Shown one piece after another: positions 34,523 to 45,123 of a stretch of 64,000 bases of DNA. The stretch comes from Stachybotrys elegans (lineage: Eukaryota; Ascomycota; Sordariomycetes; Hypocreales; Stachybotryaceae). The stretch lies in assembly GCA_020746835.1 (NCBI GenBank), contig JAGPNK010000009.1:992001-1056000 (forward strand), in the 5' to 3' direction. The translations under genes and the position numbers were made by a program. The first letter of the stretch is position 1, and each line of letters starts with the position of its first letter. Below the pieces are notes generated by a model. The model had not been told where the DNA came from. It was given only the letters and a program-made list of their open reading frames with translations, and did not search any database.

Positions 34523-35693
34523 ATGGCGACTCAGACCACTATCAACAAGGACGAGCTCAGCGTACGTCGTGTCTCCCTCCCTCCCTACCTATATGCACCT
34601 CGCGATGCAAAGTGGCCGCAGCTCTGACGCATCCCGCTAGAACCTCTCCTTCATCCTCAACAAGGTCAACGACGTGACGTTTGAGGAGCGCCCCAAGCCC
34701 TCCATCCAGTCCCCCCACGATGTCCTCGTCGCCGTCAACTACACGGGCATCTGCGGCTCCGACGTGCACTACCTGACGCACGGCGCCATCGGCCACTTCG
34801 TCGTCAAGGAGCCCATGGTCCTGGGCCACGAGTCGGCCGGCACCGTCGTCGAGGTCGGCGCCGAGGTGACTGACCTCAAGGTCGGCGACCGCGTCGCCCT
34901 CGAGCCCGGCTACGGATGCCGCCGCTGTGGCAACTGCCGCGCCGGCAAGTACAACCTCTGCCCCAAGATGATCTTCGCCGCCACGCCGCCCTACCACGGC
35001 ACCCTCACCGGCCTGTGGGCTGCCCCGGCCGACTACTGCTACAAGCTGCCCGACTCGGTGTCGCTGCAGGAGGGCGCCATGATTGAGCCCCTCGCCGTGG
35101 CTGTCCACATCGTCAAGCAGGCCACCATCAAGCCCGGCCAGTCAGTCGTCGTCATGGGCGCCGGCCCCGTCGGCCTCCTGTGCGCCGCCGTGGCCAAAAG
35201 CTACGGCGCCTCCAAGGTGGTGTCGGTCGACATCATCCAGTCCAAGCTCGACGTGGCCCGAGAGTTCGCCGCCACGCACACCTACGTCTCGCAGCGCATC
35301 TCGCCCGAGGACAACGCCAAGGCCATCCTGGAGCTGGCCGGCATCCCCAACGGAGCCGACGCCGTTATTGATGCCAGCGGCGCCGAGCCCTCGATCCAGA
35401 CCAGCCTGCACGTCGTCAGGACGGGCGGAACCTACGTCCAGGGCGGCATGGGCAAGAGCGACATCACCTTCCCCATCATGGCCCTGTGCCTCAAGGAGGT
35501 GACGGCGCGCGGATCCTTCCGCTACGGTCCGGGAGACTATGAGCTGGCCGTCGAGCTGGTGGCCTCAGGCAAGGTCGATGTCAAGCGCCTCATCTCCGAG
35601 GTGGTCGATTTCAAGCAGGCGGAGCAGGCCTTTAACAAGGTCAAGGAGGGCCAAGTGATCAAGGTTCTTATCGCCGGGCCCAACGAGAAGTGA
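34523..35693 (+). CDS. xdhA: Xylitol dehydrogenase (D-xylulose reductase)
   Basis: NAD-dependent zinc alcohol dehydrogenase oxidising xylitol to D-xylulose in the fungal pentose catabolic pathway; cytosolic. Two exons (34523-34561, 34641-35693) encode 363 residues. Catalytic zinc ligands are Cys51 (GICGSD) and His76-Glu77 (GHES). The structural zinc site is complete: Cys106, Cys109, Cys112 and Cys120. The nucleotide loop GAGPVG is at 186-191, and an acidic residue at Asp210 (VSVD) favours NAD over NADP. The segments [30 protein letters not shown] and [13 protein letters not shown] are those of Hypocreales XDH rather than L-arabinitol dehydrogenase. Length is standard. The first exon codes for only 13 residues. 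Confidence 0.95.
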
Positions 35694-35699
35694 GCCACG

Positions 35700-35743
35700 G
35701 CATGACATGACAGGACATGACATGACAGGACATGACATGACAC
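35700..35743 (+). repeat. Tandem CATGACATGACAGGA-type repeat
   Basis: About three copies of a 15-bp unit built from CATGA and CAGGA pentamers, beginning right after the xylitol dehydrogenase stop, in its presumed 3' UTR. Perfect copies suggest a recent expansion. Confidence 0.8.
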
Positions 35744-36672
35744 GAGCCCGACCCGCACAAACTGCAAAAGACGGTAACCAGTGCGGGAGGGGAGTTTGAG
35801 GATACCTATCACAGTGGGGATCCAAGGGAGGATTGAGGCTCTACTGCCAATGAGCCTTGGCTGGCCCAACCGCCAACGGATAGGGCAGAAGGAAAGGGTT
35901 CATCTGGCGGGGGCGTATGCAGGGCTAAGCAGATTAATGACCAAATTATAATGTTTCTCCGCATGAGAGTGCCTTATCAGGTGCTCGTGTCTCAGCCCAA
36001 CGGTTTTTTAATTTAGAACGGCTCCATCCGGGGGGCTGATGTCCAGGATTTCTTCTCAGCTGAGAAATGCTTGCTGTGTCAGTACAAACAAAACATGGGT
36101 TCGGACCAGGCGTGTGGCCTAGCTAGTATTTTTGAGTACTGCAGGACTGGACTGCTTTGCTTCGAGAGGTATGTCGAGGAAGCACGCGACAACGCATTGC
36201 TCGTATACAAGACAACGACAACAACACCGCCACCACCACCACCAGAAAAGGAGCACGACTATTACTGGAGCTATCATATTTGTGCGGCACCATTCCGCTC
36301 TGGGAGAAGCGGCATCGTCTCATAGCCATCAGCCGCTGTGGGTCTCGCTCGTTCACGTCCATGTCTAACAGACAACTAAGCGTGCGGCTGAGATCCCTAG
36401 CAGTCTCTTGACCGCTCCTGCAGTAGCTTCATGCTTTGACAGCAAGGAACCAAGTGTGAAAATCTGCCTTGCCAGGAGTGGAGAGAGAGATAGCAGTGGG
36501 ACGGCCTGTGCTGCCTCGACTAGCACGAAGGGCCCAATGACTCTTGTCAAATATAAGACGCGAGCCCTTCGGCGCCATGATCGAGCTTCTCCCATCGTTG
36601 CCGTCAGCAAGCAAAACCTATCGGGTTGGCATCATCGTCTGAGTCCCACTTCCGATCGTACCATCAATCATC
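35744..36672. other. Intergenic region
   Basis: Contains a short CAC/CCA triplet run at about 36,226-36,243. No gene supported. Confidence 0.5.
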
Positions 36673-37804
36673 ATGAGCGAATCCGAGACCAAGGGGTCGA
36701 CCGACCACATCCTGCAGACGCCGCGATGGGTCTTCTTTGTTCACATTGCGCAGGTCGTCCTGTCGCTCGTCATCCTGGCCATGGCGGGATGGATCATTTC
36801 AGATGTGTACTTTGACGAGCCTGGCCTGGCCCTGGCCATTGTACGAGCTTTCTCTCTCTGCTTCTGCCCAACCTGCCTCGACTAACACGTTGCTTTGTAG
36901 AGCCTCATCACTTGGATCGTCGTCGGTTACATCGTCCTTACCGAGAAGCTCGCCGTTCTGCGCTCCGGCTACAACATCATTGCCGTCCTGGTCTTGGAAG
37001 GCCTCATGGTCATTCTGTGGCTGGCTACCTTTGCTGCTGCCGCCGCCGCTCGTGCCAGATTCGTCTATCCCACCTCGGTCTCGAACTGCTTCGACGATGG
37101 CAGCTTGATCAACAGCATGACGTGCTCCAGGAAGAGGGATCTCGCCAAGAGGGCCGTCATCCTGTTTGATGCAGGCCTCCGCACCCTGTCTGCCGTTGCT
37201 GGCTTGGGCGCCCTGGTGTGGTAAGTCTCCCTCATGGTCCCGTACGTCGTCACGCTTGCTGACTTGTCTTCCAAGGCTTCTCTTTGTTGCAACCTTTTCC
37301 GCGACCATGGTCCATTTCTTCCGCGCTCGCAAGGAAGGCCGCTTCCTCTTCAACACCAAGCCCGATACCTTCCAGATGGAGGCCAAGACTGAAGCGCAGC
37401 CGCAGCAGGCCGCCCAGCCCGCTCAGACCGCAGTGCCTGTGCAGGATGCTGCTCCCATCCAGCCTCAGTATACCGGCCAATACCCCCCTCAGCAATATCC
37501 CCCTCAGCAATACCCTCCCCAGCAAGGCTATGACCCGAGCGTGAGCCCATACCAGCACCAGAGCCCGTACCCTCCTCCCCAGCAGCCATACGGGCAGTAC
37601 CCGCCTCAGCAGTATCAGCAGCCCATTCAGCCCCAGGGTACCGGTCCCCAGTACCAGGTCAGCCCGATGCAGAGCCAGGCACCTCTTGGCGAGAAGAATG
37701 AGCTGATGAACCCGGAGCACGGCGTACCCCACACGACCGGCGAGCTTGACGGCTCACAGGCGGGCTACGTCTCTATGCCTACTCATCCCGAGCCAAGGTC
37801 GTAG
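36673..37804 (+). CDS. MARVEL-like four-helix membrane protein with Pro/Gln-rich tail
   Basis: Three exons (36673-36840, 36901-37220, 37276-37804) encode about 338 residues. Four hydrophobic helices can be seen: FFVHIAQVVLSLVILAMAGW, LITWIVVGYIVLTE, IIAVLVLEGLMVILWLATF, and a last one (AVAGLGALVWLLFVATFS) spanning intron 2. A short Cys-containing loop lies before helix 4 (SNCFDDGSLINSMTCS). This layout is that of MARVEL-domain proteins of the plasma membrane or secretory pathway. The C-terminal 130 residues are cytosolic, with repeats of YPPQQ and related Pro/Gln/Tyr units (about 230-275), a low-complexity region likely to mediate weak interactions. Role unknown. Confidence 0.82.
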
Positions 37805-39134
37805 AGTTGCCTGGAGGAGGAGCGGGAGGCACAGTTGGGTGGAGGAATGATACCCAGGGGATGGGACGGGAGGAATATGAAAGCATCGCGATACCATCTA
37901 AGCTGTAATTGAGAGCGTTGAACACTTATTTATATGACTTGCTTGACAACGGAGCCTGTCTGCTTGGAGATTGAATTGTGCATGATGGCTGTCAGGCTGA
38001 GTCCAAACGGAGATGCATCCAGGTCGATGGGGAAAACATAAAATATGTGTCCCCGACGGCGTTTCATCGGTGCTCTCTTGGAAATGGAGTCAATAAGTTC
38101 TTGTGCGAAATGGTGCAGCAGAATTTCAGGGAGATCTGGTCAATAGCAGCATAGTCTCTCGCAGCGTGCTCGGATGTTGTCTACTTATATATGCCACGGT
38201 GTGGTTTACCGCGACCGTGGCCTCTGGAGGCATCAGCGAATGAGTTCGTGCCGGAGCGATGGCTTGCACTGGTGAAGAGGGCATGAGGAGAGCCGGAGAA
38301 GTCCCGTCAAGCGCATGGCGACCTTGTGAACGGGGGCCAAGAAACTGCATCGGTCTCAAGCCGGCCAACATCGAGGCGCGAGTCATCATTGCCCTCGTTG
38401 CCGGCCGGTTCAGTTTCTCCAAGATGGGTCTCGGCGACCTTGAGCGGGATGAGCATGACCGGCCACCCTCGACGGGACGATGGAGGAGGCCAGCATAGCC
38501 ACAAGGGACACGTAGTTAACGGTAGAGACCGGGAACTAGATTTGGTGGAAGCCCCATGGGAATGCTTGGCATTTTGTAATCTCCTTCCTGCATCAGCCAA
38601 ACGCGAATATTGCACCCGGACGACAACCATTTGGCCGTTCCGCGTCAACTGCCGAGCTTGTTCTAGCGGCCGAGGAAAGCGACTCTGACGCAAGACCTGA
38701 GACGACGTCGTCTACTGCGTCCAATCGGAGGAAAATCGCACGCGGCATTTAGAAGGAAAAGTGCGCCTACTAGTCCACTCTGGTGACGTACTAGCAATGG
38801 CCCACGATGGATGTGGATGGACTGAGGGGTTTATCAGATTGATAAGATGATCTGATCTCCTCACGAGGTGGGTCGTTGGCTGGCCGCTCCGAGTCTTCAT
38901 TCGTCAATAGGGGTCTTGACGCAGCCAGGTCCTGTTTGGATCATGGCCCAGCTGCTTGAAAGGGTCTTCACCATCCACCGTGTGGGTGGGCTAATGCTGT
39001 GACGAACCCACCACCAGACGGCTACTGTAGGGTCAGACTTTTCCGATATTATCGGGTCTGCTCCCTCTCTGTCCTTCTGGTTCTCTCCATCTCTTTCGCA
39101 AGTTGTAAACACTGCGATATACAGTCTGTACACA
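37805..39134. other. Intergenic region
   Basis: 1.3 kb without a supported gene. Open frames at 38,126-38,700 overlap on both strands and resemble no protein. Confidence 0.5.
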
Positions 39135-40567
39135 ATGTCGCAGTCACCGCAAACACTAGTTGATCTCGCCGCCAAGGTCACCGAGCTCTCCCAGAGCCTG
39201 ACCAAGCTCATCAGCGACAATGGCATGAAGGCGCCCACGCTCGAGGCCGATAGCGTCACGAGCTACGAAGGCATGACGGCTGAGATATTCCTGATGCGCC
39301 AGCAGCTCGTCGACGTCCTCAACGATATGAACATCCTGGCCCAGGGACCCAGTGAAAGCATCTTCAACTATGTTCACAACGTAAGAAGCCCCCCCCCATC
39401 CCGAGCCATGTCCACGTCGGCTAACTCAACCAGTGCATGCCCGACACGGCGGTGCTCAACATCTTGAACTACTTTGACTTTTGGGCAGCGGTGCCCGTCG
39501 ACGGCTCCGCGTCCTACCAGGATATTGCCAAGCACACAAACCTGCCGCTCGACGTCGTCCGCCGAGTCCTGGAGCATGGCATCACCCTGCAGCTCTTTGC
39601 CAGAGCCGAGCAGCCGTCCCACGTCAAGCACACGTCCCGGTCTGCGGCGCTGGCCAAGTCGGCCGGCTTGAAGGCCCTCGTCTCTACGATCCTCGACGAC
39701 GCCGGCCCGCCCATGTCCGTCATGACCGAGGCTCTGAGGAGGTACAGCGTCGGCAAGCAGGAGCTGACGACTGACATGCGAGAGAACGCCTTCACTCTGT
39801 TCCACAGCGGTGCACCTTACGGCAGGAAATATGCCAATTCGTGGGAGTTTATCGAGAATGACGGTGAGGGCGAGAGGAAGGGCTGGCGACAGAGGAATTT
39901 TGTCACCTTTATGAACTATCTCAAGGACATCTTCCGTCTGGAGAACGTCATCAAGGACTCATATGACTGGAAGGCTGCTGGAAAGGCCACCGTCGTTGAT
40001 GTAAGTTGCGCCACCCTCTGATGAGTGTATCGATGTGTCTAACCGGACAAGCTTGGCGGTTCGGGCGGACACGACGCGTTTGTGCTCGCCAAGGCCTTCC
40101 CCGACCTCGACATCACCGTCCAGGACCTCCCCGAGGCAGGCCCCGTATTCGAGAAGGACGTGCCCGCCGAGCTCAAGTCGCGCGTGCGGTTCATGGCCCA
40201 CGACTTCTTCAAGCCGCAGACGGTGCAGGCCGACATCTACATGATCAAGCTGATCCTGCACGACTGGCCCGACGCCGAGTCCATCAAGATCCTGCGCGGT
40301 CTGATCCCCGCGCTGCGCCCCGGGTCCAAGGTGCTCTTCGTCGACTACGTCGGCAAGCAGGGCAACGCGGCGGAGCTGCCTCGTTCGATCCAGCAGATGG
40401 GCACGGCGACCGACATGCGCATGATGGCGCTCTTCAACGCCGAGGAGCGGCCCGTGGAGGCGTGGAAGGAGATCTTCCGCAAGGCGGACGAGAGGTTTGA
40501 GATTCAGCGCGTCGATGCCAACGCGCTGACATTCTACGTGGCTATCGAGGCAGTGTGGCGCGGATGA
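39135..40567 (+). CDS. SAM-dependent O-methyltransferase, COMT/sterigmatocystin OMT type
   Basis: Class I methyltransferase acting on a hydroxyl of a small aromatic or polyketide-like molecule. Three exons give about 442 residues, normal for this fungal family. The N-terminal dimerisation/winged-helix part includes LNYFDFWAAVP and ASYQDIAKHTNLPLDVVRRV. SAM motif I is VVDLGGSGGHDAF (about 269-281), split by intron 2. ITVQDLPEAG gives the motif II acidic residue, and LILHDWPD carries the predicted catalytic base His341. The C-terminal FYVAIEAVWRG ends the fold. No polyketide synthase, NRPS or P450 lies in the window, so it is either a stand-alone enzyme or its partners lie elsewhere. Substrate unknown. 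Confidence 0.9.
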
Positions 40568-40891
40568 GAGCTGGGCCGTAAATAGTGAAAGAATTAAAAA
40601 AAGACAGAGGGAAAAAAAGGAAAAGCATGAATCGTTCTCACACCATAAGCAAAGCATAGTGTCATCACGGTCGTTGAGCTAATCATTACCCCTTTCTGGG
40701 GAAATGAGATGATAACTATGCCACCCACCAATCATCATGTGCCCGATAACGGCAAACGGATAGGAGGGATGAATGTCATCGCCTGAATAGGCACGAGATG
40801 CCGGGGGGAGAATAACCCCGCGAGGTCTCCGGGGTTTTGTCGTCGTCATCAACTCTCCAGAACACACCGTTGAACGCACTGTTGGGTTGAG
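40568..40891. other. Short intergenic region
   Basis: Holds the 3' flank of the methyltransferase and the promoter of the 2EXR gene. Nothing else seen. Confidence 0.5.
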
Positions 40892-41767
40892 ATGCAAGAA
40901 CACTTCCCTCAGTTCCCACGCCTCCCGCTGGAGCTTCGCCAGCAGATATGGCTCGACGCCATAGCGGCGTCCTACGAGGAATCCCCCGTGCTATTCCCGT
41001 ACAAGAAGGGCTGCTGGTGCCCGCTGGGGCAGGATCCCAGCTACGAGGAGCTTATCATCTTTGAGTTTTGCGACAACCTGCTGGACCCGGTCCAGGTGGA
41101 CGCAGCACTGGCCTGGGTGAACCACGAAGCGCGAGAGGTTGCCATGCGATGGGCGCACCAGAGGGGCCTCAAGATGCGCGGCCAGGACAAGAGCGATCCG
41201 AGGAGCAGGAAGAGCAGCCTTCCCGCGACGCCTCTGCTGACGAGGCCCTACATATCGTCGCGCGACACGCTGTATGTCGCCGCGCACCAGTTGGACGACT
41301 TCCTCCGCGAGCCGTACAGCAGGGCGAGCGCGCCCGACATGCGCAACACGAGCTACTCGGCGACTTCGCACCTCCGCAGCCTCGCCATCCCCGAGGCGCT
41401 CTTCTGGCGCCGCGGCCAGGACCTGGGCGACGTGTTTGACTGGCACTTGAGCGTTGCGTCATTTCTCGTCATTGTCGAGCCCTGCCTGGAGCTGCAGTTT
41501 GGGAGCCCGGAAGCGACGACGACGCAGCCATTGTGGCAGCTCGAAGACACTGACACCGACGACGGCAGCGGCAAGGCCAAGTTTGTGTGGAATCGCGAGC
41601 GTGCGCTGTTTGAGCTTGTCGGGCGCGTCGGCCGAGACGAGCACGATGTGTTCAATGAGGATTTGTACGCGCGAATGGCAGACGTCTTGGGGGCGCTGGC
41701 CATGGGTTTGGCTGTTCAGGGCGTTGAGCGCCTGGAAATATGCCCTGTACGTGCTATCCAGAGGTAG
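40892..41767 (+). CDS. 2EXR domain protein
   Basis: Single exon, 291 residues. The N-terminus FPQFPRLPLELRQQIWLDAI is the F..F..LP.ELR..IW signature of the 2EXR family, an abundant filamentous-fungal family of unknown biochemical role with F-box-like length. The body has VNHEAREVAMRWAHQRGLKM (the AREVA-type helix typical of the family) and YISSRDTLYVAAHQLDDFL, also family-like. No further domain, signal peptide or membrane segment. Expanded gene families of this type often vary between strains; the copy here looks intact. Confidence 0.85.
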   Translation: MQEHFPQFPRLPLELRQQIWLDAIAASYEESPVLFPYKKGCWCPLGQDPSYEELIIFEFCDNLLDPVQVDAALAWVNHEAREVAMRWAHQRGLKMRGQDKSDPRSRKSSLPATPLLTRPYISSRDTLYVAAHQLDDFLREPYSRASAPDMRNTSYSATSHLRSLAIPEALFWRRGQDLGDVFDWHLSVASFLVIVEPCLELQFGSPEATTTQPLWQLEDTDTDDGSGKAKFVWNRERALFELVGRVGRDEHDVFNEDLYARMADVLGALAMGLAVQGVERLEICPVRAIQR

Positions 41768-41914
41768 CGGCCCCTGTAGTTATTAGCGATTAGTCACGTC
41801 ACGTGTCGTGGGATTACCAGCAAGCAGATGGAGGAAGCTTTCCTGCTTCTTATTTTCCGGGTCCTGGGCCTCCATATCTACCTATTTGTAGAAGAAATTC
41901 TATCCAACTTGACA

Positions 41915-42496
41915 ATGTTCGCTAGAATCGCAGTATCCCGCCTGGTGCGGCCCGCGTGGACCATTGCCCGAGCGCAGCAGCCTCGCACGCTGGCGGCGGC
42001 GGCGGCAGCGCCCTCGCGACGCACATTCGCCTCCGAGTCCAACCCCAGCATGGCCGAGTTGGCCAACAGGATGCAGAACGACCCCCAGATGCGCGACATG
42101 GTGGAGAAGCTGGCCAAGCACCCGGGGGCGGTCGCCGCCATGAGCAAGCTTGGAGAGCTGCTCAAGACCAAAGGTGCGTGCGCAATCCTTCAGGTGGCTG
42201 TCGTCCAAAGCAAGACTGACGTTGCATACCAGGAGTGGACCCTGGCTCATCGCCGAGCCGCATGCAGCTGGTCAAGCTGATGATGGACAGTGAGGTTCGG
42301 GAGGCGGCCGTCAAGGTAGGTCGGCAGCTTTAGTTGGGACAAGCGGAAAGGCTGACGTATATCACAGCTGAACGAGGAGATGCGCGCCGCAGGCATCGAC
42401 ATGGACCCCAACGTAGGTCTCATGACGACTTGACTAGCTGCCTCATGATTACTGACGACTTGATAGGTCTTCCTCCAGATGATGAAGGAGAAATAG
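41915..42496 (+). CDS. Small mitochondrial protein, 138 residues, function unknown
   Basis: Four exons (41915-42173, 42233-42315, 42368-42412, 42467-42496), the last two only 45 and 30 nt, splice to 138 residues. The N-terminus (MFARIAVSRLVRPAWTIARA, then QQPRTLAAAAAAPSRRTFAS) is rich in Arg, Ala and Ser without acids, a typical mitochondrial targeting sequence ending at an SRRTFAS-type cleavage site. The mature part is made of short amphipathic helices: MAELANRMQNDPQMRDMVEK, AMSKLGELLKTKG, RMQLVKLMMDSEVREAAVK and VFLQMMKEK. The NDP..M pattern recalls STI1/DP-type helical repeats, but the match is weak. All three introns have good ends, supporting a real gene. Confidence 0.78.
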
Positions 42497-42851
42497 CCTT
42501 CCTGTCTCTGCAAATGGTCATGGTGTATGATATTTGATCGCGATGACACCTTGTAAAACACATTTTCTTGAATAGTGAAGCAACAGTTCTAGGTCTCGTC
42601 GTTCTCCGCAAGCAAGAAAGCCTTATTCATCCCCAAGGCTTATTTATTAGGTAGTATGAAGGTCGACACATGGCTTGGCTCGGCTCATTACACAGTCACC
42701 GCTAGCAACCGATATAGTGGCTTCATTCATTCGCAAAGGTCAACAAAGTCAATTCGTCAAGCTACAATAGAAACCCATCAAGCTAAACTACCAACTCGTG
42801 CAAAGCAGAAAGTATTACGCGAGGGTGGGAAGCGGCGCGCCATCAGTCCCT
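42497..42851. other. Short intergenic region between convergent genes
   Basis: 3' flanks only; nothing else seen. Confidence 0.55.
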
Positions 42852-44053
42852 CTAGTCGAGGAAGCCAGCCTTGCCATCTCCATCGGCGTCCGTTCGCGGG
42901 TTGAGCCTGTCCATGAGGGACGGCTTGCGCTGCTTATCGGCGGCGACATTGCTGTGGCTGCCGCTGCCGGCAGGAGTGGTAGAGCTTCCCGAGGCCGTGG
43001 TGGCGGCGGTGGCGGCTGTCGCGGCCGTACCAGTGCTGCCGAGGCCCCTCTTGTGACGGCTGGTGGTGCGCTCGCCGTCAGAGGAGGAGCTGCTGCTGGT
43101 GGAGTTGGACCTGTTGGTCTTGGACCGGTGCTGCTATTGAGTCGTTAGAGCGATTGTCTGCAGCGGTGGAACGGGCTCGGATCTACTTACGTGCATGGCA
43201 GTGCCGGCGGCAGCAGTGGCGGCTCCCATTCCGGCAGCCGTCTTCATGCCAGAGCCGTGGGTGCTGTGATGCTCAGAGCCGTAGCCGCCACTACCAACGA
43301 GGTTCTCACCTCCAGCCGCGGTGCCGAGGTTCTCGCCGTGGATGCGGCGCTGGGCATCGGGCGTCTTCTCATGGGGCTGGGGGCAGCCCTCGTACTCGTG
43401 GACGGTGCGGGTGCCGCGGCCCTCGAGGACGCCGCGTCCGCCTTCGCGAGTGAACTCTTCCAGGGTCTTGACGGGCAAGGTGGTGCTCTCGTGGTGGACG
43501 GGGGCGGCGTGGTGAGTCTCGTGGATGGGAACGGTGGTGTGGATGACGCTGGGGGCGACCGTCTCCTTCTGGATCACGGGCTGGATGTGCTCGTGGACGT
43601 GGTGGTGGATGCGCTCACCCGAGATGGTCGGGCTGGCGGTCTGAGAGTGAGTGGTGCCGTGGGTGACGGACGCATCCTTGTAGTTGGCGGCCTCGCGCTC
43701 GAGGGTCGCGCGCGTGTCCCTGTCGCTGGCATGCTCAAACGTCTGATGCTCAACGGGGAGGATGTTGTGAGCGTGCTTCTCAGGGCTGCAACGGTGTTAG
43801 CATATTTCTCCTTGTTGTAATAATAAGTGATGGGGTGGTGTTCTTACAGGACTTCCTTGTGCTGGACAGGCTGGATGCGAGTCTGGTGATGCTCCTGGTG
43901 GACGTCCTTGTCGATGGCCGTGGTGATGTTCTCGTGCTGGTGAGGGCGAACCTGCTCCTGCGTCACGGCACCTCGGACGTCCTGGTCGACTGTCGTCTTG
44001 TGCTTTCCGTCTCCAGAGAGGAACTCGCGGGCGGCTTGCTTTGCTTTCTCCAT
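42852..44053 (-). CDS. His-rich stress/allergen-like hydrophilic protein
   Basis: Three exons (44053-43848, 43785-43191, 43133-42852) encode about 360 residues. Exons 1-2 match a fungal family of very hydrophilic, histidine-rich proteins often labelled allergen-like: MEKAKQAAREFLSGDGKHKT, VHQEHHQTRIQPVQHKEVL, ISGERIHHHVHEHIQPVI, and VIHTTVPIHETHH. Exon 3 adds a Ser-rich linker and a C-terminal motif, SLMDRLNPRTDADGDGKAGF, which recurs at the ends of several such fungal proteins and resembles a calcium-loop DADGDG pattern. No signal peptide, so cytosolic. Likely stress- or development-induced: TATATA lies about 145 bp upstream. Molecular function unknown. Confidence 0.82.
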
Positions 44054-45123
44054 TGTTGCGGTGGTTGTTCTATACTTGGGCTGAAAATAGGGTGGTTGTT
44101 GGTGTGAAGGTGAGGGCTACTTGTGTAAGCTGTGAAGCTGTATGGTTGATGATGAGGATGGGATAGGAGCTTATGATGGCCACTTAGTTTGAGTTATATA
44201 CTTCGTAACGGACAAGATCCAGTGTCCAGGATCACCTTGTATTCGGCGTACTGCGCCTTGGTCCTTCGTCATCGTCATCTCTGAGAGACGCTTGTCACGC
44301 AATTCTCAACGTCATCTCGTGCCGAACTGGTAGACACAAGTGGCCCGAGGCTTGATATTCGACGTCAGCAGCAGGTACAACAGAGACCAGCGGAGTGGGT
44401 GTGAATGGAATGAAACCCACGGTGCTGTAGCCCCGGGGTGTGAGCTTGATATGCCATCATCGAAACCAGATGGATCGCCATATAAAGTAAAGCGTCGTGT
44501 TAGCCCTTGACCACTCAGCCGCGTGCGTCTTGTCGCCCCTTCAGTCTGGACTGCCAAGTCACAGACAGCTTTGGTAAATACAGGTAGCGAATACAGTCAC
44601 ACTGAGACATTCCAACCAGCCCCCGAGACAGACAGGTGCGAAATGCTTGATCTGCTACACTACGCCTTGGCATACAGACGACATTGGATAAACATGAGCG
44701 TCATACGTGCGGGATAAAGCACAGGAGCTGCTCCAATCCTGCCCCGACGATCCCGAGTTCAAGCATTAGGCAGCGGACGATCATCCTCTCCCTTGAACGC
44801 CCCCACGGCGCTAGATTAACTTAATCGGCGGCTTGGAGATGCCAGCAGGCCAAAAGGGACCCCCAAACCAAGCCCCAAGTGGAGCAGCGGCTGAAAAGTG
44901 AAGGCATTCAACTGGGCGCCGCACGCCAGCTCAACGTCACCACTTGTGCCACTGCCACTGCCCTGATACATGGCCGCGGCCATGGTGCGCTGGGACAGGT
45001 GACGAATGTCGGTAGCCTGCACTAAGAAGCTTCGTCCGTTGGAAGCTGTGTAGTGTGCTCTATCGCGATCAATCCTGGTAGTCATCCTGCGCATCTTATG
45101 CTGCGGGCTTGGGATACTGTACA
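44054..45123. other. Divergent intergenic region between two hydrophilic protein genes
   Basis: Shared upstream region of the genes at 42,852-44,053 (-) and 45,124-45,972 (+). No coding sequence supported. Confidence 0.5.
44195..44200 (-). promoter_or_regulatory. TATA box of the His-rich allergen-like gene
   Basis: TATATA (a palindrome, so read equally on the minus strand) about 145 bp upstream of the start at 44,053. Assigned by motif and distance. Confidence 0.4.

Noticed and set aside
34557..35108. 183-residue open frame antisense to xylitol dehydrogenase
   Set aside because: Shadow frame with biased Gly/Ala/Val composition; the + strand is unambiguous.
39135..41767. Secondary-metabolite cluster around the O-methyltransferase
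   Set aside because: Neighbours are a MARVEL-like protein, a 2EXR protein and a mitochondrial protein; no backbone enzyme or transporter is present in the window.
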